Below, piece after piece: positions 1-8,421 of a stretch of DNA of 64,000 nt. A model generated the notes under the pieces. That model saw only the letters and a program-made list of their open reading frames with translations, was not told the origin of the DNA and ran no database searches. The stretch's first letter is position 1. Every line of letters starts with the position of its first letter. The stretch is from Neorhizobium galegae bv. officinalis (GTDB taxonomy: Bacteria > Pseudomonadota > Alphaproteobacteria > Rhizobiales > Rhizobiaceae). The stretch covers positions 124,001-188,000 of the forward strand of contig CCRI01000004.1 in the NCBI GenBank assembly GCA_000985875.1, given 5' to 3'. Both the position numbers and the translations under genes were made by a program.

Positions 1-351
1 CGAAACAATGCGTGCGTGCGGTTGATCGGCTCTCAAGAATGCTGCGTGGAGCTGGTTATCCAGCACCTTGTCTGCGGTATATGCGCCCTGGCCGGTAAGA
101 AGCCTCACATCCTCGCGACGGCCGGTGAAGGCCGTATGATCATTGCTCAAGAACATTCTCCCACGTCAGGCGGTTTTCTGCCGGAGCTATCTCTAGCGCC
201 TCAATGCCGTGAATGGAAAGCCGCCCTGATCGATCTGCGGGGACGTGGTGACCATGAGGCGATGCGGTACAAAGCTAGGGAAGTGCGTAGGGCGGAGGGG
301 CAGTCTTGCCTGGCGTCCGATCGCTTGAGCCGCCAGGCAGAATACCTTTTT
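1..351. other. Window start, no supported gene
   Basis: No convincing coding region lies here. An open frame on the plus strand from about 16 to 423 runs antisense into the 3' end of the reductase gene and resembles no family I know. The only structure is an 8-bp inverted repeat (308-315 with 331-338, 15-nt loop) just past the stop codon of the minus-strand reductase. It has no T-tract on its far side, so it is at best a weak or Rho-assisted end signal. Confidence 0.4.
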
Positions 352-1347
352 CTACTTCGTCACGTCGATCACCACCCGGCCGCGGATCTTGCCGGCAACA
401 ATATCCTCTGCAAGCTGCGGTAGGTTGGACATCGGTTCGGTCGTGGTGATCTCCGCCAGCTTGGCGGGATCGAGATCGCGGGCAAGCCGCGCCCATGCCG
501 ACAGCCGCTGTTCGCGGGTGGCGATGACGCTGTCGACGCCGATCAAGGTCACGGCGCGCAGGATGTGGGGCAGCACCGTTCCCGGAAGGTCGGCGCCACC
601 GGCGAGGCCGCAGGCGGCGATGGCGCAGCCGCGCATGGTCTGGGAGAGCGCATTGACGAGCGTCGTCGAGCCGACGCTGTCGACGCCGCCGGTCCAGCGT
701 TCCTTCTGCAGCGGGCCGCCCTTTTCGGCAAGCACGGCGCGGTCGATGAAGTTGGTGGCGCCGAGCGAGGCGAGGTAGTCGTGGGTTTCCGGCCGCCCGG
801 TGGAGGCGGTGACGTTGTAGCCGCGCGCCGCCAGCAGGGCGATTGCCACCGAGCCGACACCGCCGGCCGCACCGGTGACCAGCACTGCGCCTTCACCCGG
901 CCTGATCGAGCCCCATTTCTCCAGCGCATCGACGCAGAGTGCTGCGGTATAACCCGCCGTGCCGATCGCCATCGCCTGTTCCATCGAAAAGGCGTCGGGC
1001 AGGCGGATCAGCCATTCCGGCTTGACGCGCTGGTAGCGGCCGAAGGCGCCCCATTCGGTTTCCGAAAGTCCCCAGCCGTTCAGCACGACCTTGTCGCCGG
1101 CCTTCCATTCCGGCGAGCGGGATTCGACCACGGTGCCGGAGAGGTCGATACCGCCGATCATCGGCATGCGCCGGGCGATGCGGCCCTTGCCAGTGATCGC
1201 CAGCCCGTCCTTGTAGTTCAATGTCGAATAGGCGATCTCGACCAGTACGTCGTTGTCGGGAAGATCGGCGATCGAGATCTCCCTGAAGGCGCCTTTCGGC
1301 TTGCCGTCGACGGCGTCGATCACCATGGCGGTGAAGGTCTCGGTCAT
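352..1347 (-). CDS. acuI: AcuI/YhdH-type quinone oxidoreductase (acryloyl-CoA reductase family)
   Basis: 331-aa medium-chain dehydrogenase/reductase without structural zinc. Visible are the N-terminal STLNYKDG segment (41-48), GGIDLSG (65-71) and the NADPH-binding glycine motif GAAGGVGSVA (159-168), typical of the YhdH/AcuI branch, which reduces acryloyl-CoA to propionyl-CoA. The start at 1347 was chosen because GGGAGAGA lies just upstream and the family's N-terminus begins there; the frame extends further 5' but without homologous residues. It is followed upstream on the same strand by a FadR-type regulator only about 50 bp away, so the two may be co-transcribed. Acryloyl-CoA as substrate is a family inference; general quinone or enone reduction is the alternative. 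Confidence 0.85.
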   Translation of the reverse strand: MTETFTAMVIDAVDGKPKGAFREISIADLPDNDVLVEIAYSTLNYKDGLAITGKGRIARRMPMIGGIDLSGTVVESRSPEWKAGDKVVLNGWGLSETEWGAFGRYQRVKPEWLIRLPDAFSMEQAMAIGTAGYTAALCVDALEKWGSIRPGEGAVLVTGAAGGVGSVAIALLAARGYNVTASTGRPETHDYLASLGATNFIDRAVLAEKGGPLQKERWTGGVDSVGSTTLVNALSQTMRGCAIAACGLAGGADLPGTVLPHILRAVTLIGVDSVIATREQRLSAWARLARDLDPAKLAEITTTEPMSNLPQLAEDIVAGKIRGRVVIDVTK

Positions 1348-1396
1348 GTCTCTCTCCCGATATTCTGGTGGGCCCGATAGTCCGGTGTGATTGAAT

Positions 1397-2155
1397 TTAG
1401 GCGGAGGCCTGCGAGGGCACATCGCGTTTGGCGCGCGCGTCGAGCACGGCGGAATAACTTTCGCGCACATAGGCGAGCAGGCGGGCCAATGCATCGGCGG
1501 CCTTTGCATCCTTGCGGGCGCGCACCGCATCGACGATTTCCTGGTGCAGCGAGGCGACGTGGCGGCGCTCGCGCACCCGGAAGACGATCATGTTGGTGAT
1601 CGGAATGAAGGCCTCGATGACGGTGTACATCATCAGCTTCAAGGGACCGTTGCCGGTCGAGTCCACCAGTGCCCTATGAAAGCGGACGTCCGAAGCGCAG
1701 AAATCCTCGTCGCTGATCGTCTCGTCAAGCTGCACGGCGATCTCCGCTTCCATCGCGGCGAGATCGGCTTCGCTACGGTTTGCGGCAGACAGCCGGCAGC
1801 AGACGGCTTCCGTTTCCAGCCTGGCGGTGATGATCTCTTCGATGTCGAAGGCGCCGATCCCGACAAGCAGGGTGGCGGCGCCGGTGATTGCCTTGGAAAG
1901 ACCTTCCGGATCCGGCCGCTTGACGAAATTGCCACCGGTCGGGCCGCGTTTGGAATGAATGAGGTTCTGGGCAGCAAGGCGCTTCAGGGCTTCGCGCACG
2001 GTCGGGCGGGAAATGCCGAAGCTTCGGGCGAGCTCTTCCTCGGTCGGCAGGCGCTCGTCGATCTTCAGCCGGCCATCCATGATCGCCGAGCGGATATTGT
2101 CCGATACCTGTCTTGCGATGCCAGTGCGGACGACCTCGTCGTATTTGAGGATCAT
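1397..2155 (-). CDS. FadR/GntR-family transcriptional regulator
   Basis: 252-aa regulator with an N-terminal winged helix (helix-turn-helix around residues 39-60, with PTEEELARSFGISRPTVREA-like sequence) followed by an all-helical FCD effector domain containing the conserved D/H/H positions of this family, which bind a metal and an organic acid. The start at 2155 has GGAAGGG upstream. It is divergent from the flavin dehydrogenase/oxidoreductase operon and probably controls it, itself and the downstream reductase. A perfect dyad, TGGCAT-AGTG-ATGCCA, lies 20 bp upstream of its start and looks like an autoregulatory site. The effector is unknown; a 2-hydroxy or 2-oxo acid would suit the neighbours. 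Confidence 0.85.
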   Translation of the reverse strand: MILKYDEVVRTGIARQVSDNIRSAIMDGRLKIDERLPTEEELARSFGISRPTVREALKRLAAQNLIHSKRGPTGGNFVKRPDPEGLSKAITGAATLLVGIGAFDIEEIITARLETEAVCCRLSAANRSEADLAAMEAEIAVQLDETISDEDFCASDVRFHRALVDSTGNGPLKLMMYTVIEAFIPITNMIVFRVRERRHVASLHQEIVDAVRARKDAKAADALARLLAYVRESYSAVLDARAKRDVPSQASA

Positions 2156-2175
2156 GTCACCCTTCCCATGGTTCC

Positions 2176-2191
2176 TGGCATAGTGATGCCA
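2176..2191. promoter_or_regulatory. Candidate FadR/GntR operator
   Basis: Perfect inverted repeat TGGCAT-AGTG-ATGCCA, 20 bp upstream of the GntR-family start codon and in the space shared with the divergent dehydrogenase operon. FCD-type GntR proteins usually bind short TGGT/ACCA-like dyads, so the position and half-sites fit, but binding is inferred. Confidence 0.45.
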
Positions 2192-2357
2192 CGGGCAAGG
2201 CAAAAAGGCTACTGCTTTTTAAATATAGGTTTGACAAATAGGGGAATGGGAATAACCTCGCCCCCAATAAACAAGGGGAACCAGAGAATGGGCGCAATCG
2301 CATTCGGCCGAGCCGGAGCGCAGGCGGTGATGCAGGTTTGTGCGGGGGAGGCAGCCT

Positions 2358-3770
2358 TTGTCCTCTGACCGCGTGAACCGTCTTGTTTCCAGTCTCGAAA
2401 GCAGGCTGGATGCCGCTGCGATCCTCATCGGCGATGCGATTTCGGATGGCTATGCCGCGGATGCGACCGCTCCCGGTGCCCGACCTGCCGCCGTGCTGCG
2501 CCCGCGCAATACCGAAGACGTTTCCGCCATTCTTTCCGCCGCCAACGAACTGCGCCAGCCGATTGTCGTGCAGGGGGGGCGCACCGGTCTTTCCGGCTCC
2601 TCCCGGCCCATCGAGGGGGAGGTCTCCATCTCGCTCGAACGGATGAGCGGCGTCGAGTCGATCGACATTGCGGCCCAGACGATGATCGTCAAGGCGGGCA
2701 CGCCGCTGCAGGTGGTGCAGCAGGCTGCTGGCGATGCGGACCTGTTTTTCGGCGTCGATATCGGCGCGCGCGGCACGGCCACGGTCGGCGGCAATATCGC
2801 CACCAATGCCGGCGGCATCCGGGTTCTGCGTTATGGCATGTACCGGGCGCAGGTCATGGGCCTGGAAGCGGTGCTGGCGGACGGGACCATACTGTCTTCC
2901 CTCAAGGGGCTGCCGAAGGATAATTCCGGCTACGACCTCAATCCGCTGTTCATCGGCACCGAGGGCACGATCGGGATCGTGACCCGCGCCTGCCTGAAAC
3001 TGCATCCGAAGCCGCGGGTCGAGCGCAACGCCTTCTTGGCGCTGCCATCGCTGAAGGCGGCGCAGGAGCTTCTGGCGCGGCTGCGGGTGGAACTCTCCGG
3101 CCTGCTCTCCGCCTTCGAGGCGATCTTCCCGAATGTCTATGAAGGGACGGTCGACTATACGGGCATCCGCCCTCCGGTCGAAAAAGGGGCCGGCATGTAT
3201 GCCATGGTCGAGATCCAGGGCCAGGCGCCGGATCAGGACAACGAGCGTTTCGAGGCGGCCCTTGCCGCCGCATTGGAAGACGGGCTTGCGACCGACGTTG
3301 TGCTCTCCAATTCGCTGCGCGAGTTCAACGGGCTCTGGGGCATTCGCGACGGCATCAACGACTATCTGTTCGGCACCGGGGTGATGATCGGCTTCGATAT
3401 TTCCGTGCCGCTTTCCCGCATGCAGGAATTCCTCGACAAGGCCGCACTCGCCGTCGACGAGATCGATCCGGAGGCGCGAACCTATCTCTTCGGCCATCTG
3501 GGTGACGGCAACCTGCATTACTGCATGTTCAGCCATCACGAGAAAAAGGTCGCCGAAGCGATTTTTTCCGGCATCGAAGCGGTCGGCGGTGGCGTTTCCG
3601 CCGAGCATGGCATCGGAACCGACAAGGTGAAGTACCTGAAATATGCCCGCAGCGAAGCCGAGATCGCCACCATGCGCCGGCTGAAAACGGCATTCGATCC
3701 GAACTACATTCTCAATCGTGGCCGGGTCTTCGAGGCGCCGGTTTCGGTGCTGCAGGCGGAGCGCGCGTAG
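2358..3770 (+). CDS. FAD-linked 2-hydroxyacid dehydrogenase (GlcD/DLD family)
   Basis: About 470 aa. It has the PCMH-type FAD-binding fold (QGGRTGLSG near residue 72, GGNIATNAGG near 144, GTEGTIGIV near 200) and the C-terminal FAD-oxidase domain with GHLGDGNLHY (about 379-388), which carries the family's metal/substrate histidines. This family oxidises D-2-hydroxyacids (D-lactate, D-2-hydroxyglutarate, glycolate) to 2-oxoacids. I prefer the TTG at 2358, in frame and 7 nt after GGGGGAGG, over the GTG at 2340, which lies upstream of that ribosome site. Its stop is immediately followed by the ATG of the 2-oxoacid oxidoreductase, so the two are translated together. An aromatic or branched 2-hydroxyacid is therefore a plausible substrate. 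Confidence 0.8.
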   Translation: MSSDRVNRLVSSLESRLDAAAILIGDAISDGYAADATAPGARPAAVLRPRNTEDVSAILSAANELRQPIVVQGGRTGLSGSSRPIEGEVSISLERMSGVESIDIAAQTMIVKAGTPLQVVQQAAGDADLFFGVDIGARGTATVGGNIATNAGGIRVLRYGMYRAQVMGLEAVLADGTILSSLKGLPKDNSGYDLNPLFIGTEGTIGIVTRACLKLHPKPRVERNAFLALPSLKAAQELLARLRVELSGLLSAFEAIFPNVYEGTVDYTGIRPPVEKGAGMYAMVEIQGQAPDQDNERFEAALAAALEDGLATDVVLSNSLREFNGLWGIRDGINDYLFGTGVMIGFDISVPLSRMQEFLDKAALAVDEIDPEARTYLFGHLGDGNLHYCMFSHHEKKVAEAIFSGIEAVGGGVSAEHGIGTDKVKYLKYARSEAEIATMRRLKTAFDPNYILNRGRVFEAPVSVLQAERA

Positions 3771-6700
3771 ATGTCGATCCATACCGCACCGGAAACGAAC
3801 CTCTCGGACAGCAAGGTCAGCCTTGACGACCGTTACACGCTGGAAAAGGGCCGTATCCTGGTGTCGGGCACCCAAGCGCTGGTGCGCTTGCCGATGATTC
3901 AGCGGAGCCGAGATCTGGCGCGAGGCCTGAATACGGCCGGTTACGTTTCCGGCTACCGCGGTTCGCCGCTTGCCGGTTTCGATCGTGAAATGGCGCGGGC
4001 GAAAAAGTTTCTCGATGCGGCGCATGTGAAATTCCATCCGGGTCTCAACGAGGACATGGCGGCGACAGCCGTGTGGGGCACGCAGCAGACCGGCATGTTC
4101 GAAGGCGTACGTTACGATGGCGTGTTCGGCATGTGGTACGGCAAGGGGCCGGGCGTCGATCGCAGCATGGATGTGATCCGCCATGCCAATGCGATCGGCA
4201 CCAACCCGAACGGCGGCGTGCTGCTGCTGGTCGGCGACGATCATGGCGCGGTTTCCTCCACCCTGCCGCACCAGAGCGAGCACAACCTGATCTCGGCCAT
4301 GGTGCCGCTGCTGTCGCCGGCCGGCGTCGGCGAATATATCGAATACGGCCTGCTCGGTTTTGCGATGAGCCGCTATTCCGGCGCCTGGATAGGCTTCAAA
4401 TGCCAGACCGAGATCGTCGAATGTTCGGCGACGGTCGATCTCGATCCGGACAAGTCGCAGATCGTCATCCCCGACGAGACCTTCGCGCCGGATGGCCTGT
4501 CGCTGCGCTGGCCGGACGGGCCGCACGCTATGGAACTGCGGCTGGAGCGCAAGATGCTCGCCGTGCAGGCTTTCGCCCGCGCCAACCGGCTGGAGCGCCC
4601 CATCTGGGGAACCACCGGCCGCGCCCGGCTCGGTATCGTCTCGACCGGCAAATCCTGGCTCGATCTTCTCGGCGCCCTGGCGCTGCTCGGCATCGACGAA
4701 GCGCGTGCCGCAGAGCTCGGCATCGCGCTCTATAAGGTCGGGATGGTCTGGCCGCTGGAGCCGCAGGGGATCGCCGATTTCGCTTCCCGTGTCGACGAAC
4801 TGCTCGTGGTCGAGGAAAAACGCTCGATCCTCGAAGATCAGATCAAGGCGCAGCTTTTCAACCTGCCCACCGAGCGGCGTCCGCGCGTGTTCGGCAAGGC
4901 TGGCGAGAGTGGTTCAACCCTGCTGCAGGCGATCGGCGAGATCGGCACGCTCTCGGTCGCCAAGGCCATTCTCTCGCGGCTCGGCACGCTCGACGAGGCG
5001 CTGCAGGCGAGAGCGCGTTTCGTCGAGGAGATGTCGCTTGCTCTTGGGGTGGAGGCGACCGCGCTGAAACGCGAGGCCTATTTCTGCTCCGGCTGCCCGC
5101 ACAGCGTCTCGACCCGACTGCCGGAAGGAAGCCGTGCCTCGACCGGCATCGGCTGCCACATGATGATCATCGGCAACGAGGACCGCAACACCTCGACCTT
5201 CACCCAGATGGGCGGCGAGGGCGGTGCCTGGATCGGCCTGTCGCCCTTCACCGACGAGAAGCATATCTTCGTCAACATGGGCGACGGCACCTATTTCCAT
5301 TCCGGCCTGCTCGCCATTCGCGCCGGGATCGCTGCCAAGGTCAACGCCACCTACAAGATCCTCTATAACGACGCCGTCGCCATGACCGGCGGCCAGAAGC
5401 ACGACGGCGACGTCACCGTGCCGGGCATCGTAGGCCAGATGCTGGCCGAAGGTGCGGCGCGTGTCGTGGTGGTCGCGGAGCGGCCGGAGGTCTGGCAGGG
5501 CAATCTGCCGCGCGAAGTGTCCATTCATCACCGCGATGAGCTTGATGCGGTGCAGCGCGAATTGCGTGATATCCACGGCGTAACGGTGCTGGTCTACGAT
5601 CAGGTCTGTGCCGCCGAAAAGCGCCGTCGGCGGAAACGCGGCGCCTATCCGGTCTCGGACAAACGGGCCTTTATCAACGAACTGGTCTGCGAGGGCTGCG
5701 GCGACTGTTCCGCCGTCTCCAACTGCATCTCGATCGAGCCGCAGGAAACCGAATTCGGCCGCAAGCGCCGCATCAACCAGTCGAGCTGCAATACCGATCT
5801 TTCCTGCATCAAGGGTTTCTGTCCGAGCTTCGTCACCGTCGAGGGCGGGAGTATCCGCAAGCCGGCGGGCAAGTCGAAATCGGTGAAGACCGACGACCTG
5901 CCACTGCCTGTGTTTACCGCGACCTTCGAGACGCCCTACAGCATGCTGCTGGCCGGCATCGGCGGCACGGGCGTCATCACCGTCAGCGCCATTCTCGCCC
6001 AGGCTGCTTTGCTCGACGGTTTGGCGCTGGTGACCCTCGATCAGACCGGGCTTGCCCAGAAGAACGGCTCTGTCGTTTCGCATGTACGGCTGGCGAAGGA
6101 CCCGGCGCAGATCAATGCGGTACGGGTCGGCCCCGGCGAGAGCGACCTCGTGCTCGGCTTCGATATCGTCGTCGCCGCGCAGAAGAACTCGCTCGCCTCG
6201 TTTGCGAAGAACAAGACGCGGGCCATCATCGACGACCATTTTGCGCCGACCGCCTCCTTCGTGAAGGATACGACGATCGACTTCCGGCAGGAGGCGACGC
6301 TGAAATCGCTGCGCCGCGCCGCCGGAGACGATGCGGTCGAGACCGTCGCCGCGACCGACTTGGCGACGGCGCTTCTGGGAGATGCGATCGCCGCCAACAT
6401 GTTCCTGCTCGGCCATGCCTGGCAGCGCGGGCTGGTGCCGATCAGCCTTGCCGCGATCGACAAGGCGATCGAGCTCAACGGCACGGGCATCGCCATGAAC
6501 CGCGCCGCTTTCGGCTGGGGCCGTCGTGCTGCCGTGGACTTGGTCTCCGTAACCCGTGAGGCAGGGCTTACCAAGAGCGAACCGAAGGCCGAGACGCTGG
6601 AACAGATTGTCGCCCGTCGTGTCGGCTTCCTGACCACTTACCAGAACGCCGCCTATGCGGCGCGTTATGCCGGTCTTGTGGATATCGCGAAATCGGCCGA

Positions 6701-7247
6701 GACCAAGCTGCGTGGCATGACCGGTCTTGCCGAAGCGGTGGCCAAGAACGCCTTCAAGCTGATGGCCTACAAGGACGAATACGAGGTCGCCCGCCTGCAT
6801 CGGGACCGGAGTTTTGAACAGAAGCTTGCCGCGCAGTTCGAAGGCGATTTCAAGATCAGACATCATCTCGCGCCGCCGATGATCGCCAAGATCGACCAGC
6901 GCACCGGCCATCCGGCGAAGATCGCGTTCGGCGCATGGATCCGCCCCGCATTCGGGGTGCTGGAAAAGCTGAAATTCCTGCGCGGCACGCCCTTCGACCC
7001 GTTCGGCCGCACCGCGGAGCGGCGGATGGAGCGGAAGCTGATTGCCGATTATTTCGATCTGGTGACCGAGCTTTCGGCCGGGCTCGATGCCGCCAACCAT
7101 GCGCTTGCCATTGAGATCGCTGGCCTGCCGGACATGGTCCGCGGTTTCGGTCATGTGAAGCATGCCTCCGTCGAGCGTTTCGAGAAGCGCAAGGCCGATC
7201 TTCTGGCGAAATGGCGGGCGAAGGAGCCGCTCACCCATGTCGCGTAA
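3771..7247 (+). CDS. Fused indolepyruvate/2-oxoacid ferredoxin oxidoreductase
   Basis: 1158-aa single-chain enzyme joining all domains of a 2-oxoacid:acceptor oxidoreductase. An N-terminal pyrimidine-binding domain (GYRGSPLAG near 59) is followed by the TPP-binding domain (FCSGCPHS near 438, GDGTYFHSG near 504), a cysteine-rich iron-sulfur segment at about 639-686 (CEGCGDC, then CNTDLSC and GFCPSF) and a C-terminal gamma domain (GIGGTGVIT near 729). Members convert arylpyruvates or branched 2-oxoacids plus CoA to acyl-CoA, CO2 and reduced acceptor. Unlike archaeal IorAB, this is the long fused form found in aerobic proteobacteria. It abuts the flavin dehydrogenase with no gap, and an ADP-forming acyl-CoA synthetase lies about 1.2 kb downstream, suggesting oxidation of a 2-hydroxyacid with ATP recovery. 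Confidence 0.92.
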   Translation: MSIHTAPETNLSDSKVSLDDRYTLEKGRILVSGTQALVRLPMIQRSRDLARGLNTAGYVSGYRGSPLAGFDREMARAKKFLDAAHVKFHPGLNEDMAATAVWGTQQTGMFEGVRYDGVFGMWYGKGPGVDRSMDVIRHANAIGTNPNGGVLLLVGDDHGAVSSTLPHQSEHNLISAMVPLLSPAGVGEYIEYGLLGFAMSRYSGAWIGFKCQTEIVECSATVDLDPDKSQIVIPDETFAPDGLSLRWPDGPHAMELRLERKMLAVQAFARANRLERPIWGTTGRARLGIVSTGKSWLDLLGALALLGIDEARAAELGIALYKVGMVWPLEPQGIADFASRVDELLVVEEKRSILEDQIKAQLFNLPTERRPRVFGKAGESGSTLLQAIGEIGTLSVAKAILSRLGTLDEALQARARFVEEMSLALGVEATALKREAYFCSGCPHSVSTRLPEGSRASTGIGCHMMIIGNEDRNTSTFTQMGGEGGAWIGLSPFTDEKHIFVNMGDGTYFHSGLLAIRAGIAAKVNATYKILYNDAVAMTGGQKHDGDVTVPGIVGQMLAEGAARVVVVAERPEVWQGNLPREVSIHHRDELDAVQRELRDIHGVTVLVYDQVCAAEKRRRRKRGAYPVSDKRAFINELVCEGCGDCSAVSNCISIEPQETEFGRKRRINQSSCNTDLSCIKGFCPSFVTVEGGSIRKPAGKSKSVKTDDLPLPVFTATFETPYSMLLAGIGGTGVITVSAILAQAALLDGLALVTLDQTGLAQKNGSVVSHVRLAKDPAQINAVRVGPGESDLVLGFDIVVAAQKNSLASFAKNKTRAIIDDHFAPTASFVKDTTIDFRQEATLKSLRRAAGDDAVETVAATDLATALLGDAIAANMFLLGHAWQRGLVPISLAAIDKAIELNGTGIAMNRAAFGWGRRAAVDLVSVTREAGLTKSEPKAETLEQIVARRVGFLTTYQNAAYAARYAGLVDIAKSAETKLRGMTGLAEAVAKNAFKLMAYKDEYEVARLHRDRSFEQKLAAQFEGDFKIRHHLAPPMIAKIDQRTGHPAKIAFGAWIRPAFGVLEKLKFLRGTPFDPFGRTAERRMERKLIADYFDLVTELSAGLDAANHALAIEIAGLPDMVRGFGHVKHASVERFEKRKADLLAKWRAKEPLTHVA

Positions 7248-7274
7248 CCGTTTCCGTATCCGAGAGTGAGCCCA

Positions 7275-8249
7275 ATGGCAGAGAAGATCATCATCGATAC
7301 CGACCCCGGCCAGGACGACGCGCTGGCTATTCTGCTGGCGCTCGCCAGTCCGGAAATCGAGGTGCTGGGGATCGTCGCCGCCGCCGGCAATGTGCCGTTG
7401 TCGCTGACGACCAAGAACATCCGCAAGATCTGCGAACTGGCAGGTCGTCCGGACATCAAGGTATTTGCCGGCTGCAGCCAGCCGATGACGGGACCGCTCG
7501 TCACCGCCGAACATGTCCACGGCGCGACGGGTCTCGACGGCGCCGATCTTCCCGAGCCGACCATGCCGCTTCAGGAACAGCATGGCGTCGATTTCATGAT
7601 CGAGACGCTCTCGAGCGAACCCGCCGGTACCGTGACCGTCTGCACGCTCGGGCCGCTCACCGATCTCGGCAAGGCGCTGACGCGGGCACCGGAGATCGCG
7701 GGCCGCATCAAGAAGATCGTGCTGATGGGCGGAGGGCTGTTTGAAGGTGGCAACATCACGCCGGCCGCGGAATTCAACATCTATGTCGATCCGCAGGCCG
7801 CAGCCGTCGTGTTCGGCTCCGGCGTGCCGATCGTGATGATGCCGCTTGACGTCACCCACAAGACGCTGACGACCCGTGCGCGCGTCGCCGCAGTACAGGC
7901 GATCGGCACGCCGCTTTCGGATGCCGTGGTTGGCTGGCTCGATTATTTCGAGCGCTTCGACGTGGCCAAATACGGCAGCGACGGCGGGCCGCTGCACGAT
8001 CCGAACGTGATCGCCTATCTGCTGAAACCGGAGCTTTATTCCGGCCGGCTCTGCAATGTGGAGATCGAGACGGAGTCGGAACTCACCAAGGGCATGACGG
8101 TCGCCGACTGGTGGGGTGTGTCCGGCCGGCCGAAGAATGCGATGTTCATGCGCGATGTGGATGCGGACGGTTTTTATGCGCTGCTGACGGAGCGGCTGTC
8201 TTGGTTCGGCCGGGCGGAGGCGGCGGCGCCAAAGCTGCGGCTGGTGTAG
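7275..8249 (+). CDS. Inosine-uridine-preferring nucleoside hydrolase
   Basis: 324 aa. The N-terminal DTDPGQDDALA motif (about residues 8-18) is the calcium-binding DxDPGxDD signature of nucleoside hydrolases, which split ribonucleosides into ribose and base. The start at 7275 is preferred over an in-frame GTG at 7266 because it sits directly at the motif, with a purine-rich GAGAGTGAG upstream. It follows the oxidoreductase by only 27 bp and is probably in the same transcript, although its chemistry links better to the pseudouridine genes on the opposite strand further on. No signal peptide, so cytoplasmic. The base preference cannot be read from sequence. Confidence 0.9.
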   Translation: MAEKIIIDTDPGQDDALAILLALASPEIEVLGIVAAAGNVPLSLTTKNIRKICELAGRPDIKVFAGCSQPMTGPLVTAEHVHGATGLDGADLPEPTMPLQEQHGVDFMIETLSSEPAGTVTVCTLGPLTDLGKALTRAPEIAGRIKKIVLMGGGLFEGGNITPAAEFNIYVDPQAAAVVFGSGVPIVMMPLDVTHKTLTTRARVAAVQAIGTPLSDAVVGWLDYFERFDVAKYGSDGGPLHDPNVIAYLLKPELYSGRLCNVEIETESELTKGMTVADWWGVSGRPKNAMFMRDVDADGFYALLTERLSWFGRAEAAAPKLRLV

Positions 8250-8256
8250 CACCTCA

Positions 8257-8375
8257 CCCTCATTCCTGTGCTTGTCACAGGAATCTAGCCAGCCCAAGTC
8301 CTTGGGCTGAAAAAGAGTCTTTCACCGCGCCGACGCGCGGTTGCTGGATTCCTGTGACAAGCACAGGAATGAGGG
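8257..8375. repeat. Long nested inverted-repeat element between convergent genes
   Basis: Arms 8257-8289 and 8343-8375 match as inverted repeats at 32 of 33 positions. Each arm is itself a hairpin (ATTCCTGTG and CACAGGAAT around a 5-nt loop). The 53-bp centre holds another dyad, AGCCCAAG-TC-CTTGGGCT (8290-8307). The element fills the space between the nucleoside hydrolase and the acyl-CoA synthetase, which converge here. It could fold as a large cruciform RNA and end transcription from both sides. Its compact, gene-free form suggests a dispersed palindromic repeat of the kind scattered through rhizobial genomes; I see no second copy in this window. Confidence 0.7.
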
Positions 8376-8421
8376 TATGTGGGGCCGTCCTCCGGTTTCT
8401 AACAGAGACCGCAATACCATT

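Noticed and set aside
16..423. Plus-strand frame of 135 codons at the window start
   Set aside because: Its 3' third is antisense to the AcuI-like gene; no family resemblance, no ribosome site.
2157..4526. Very long open frame on the minus strand opposite the flavin dehydrogenase and oxidoreductase genes
   Set aside because: Composition is rich in H, D, R and G as expected from the antisense of GC-rich codons; no recognisable domain, and the plus-strand genes carry clear family motifs.
4914..8297. 1127-codon open frame on the minus strand
   Set aside because: It lies antisense to the oxidoreductase and nucleoside hydrolase, which have complete catalytic motifs; no ribosome site or family similarity.
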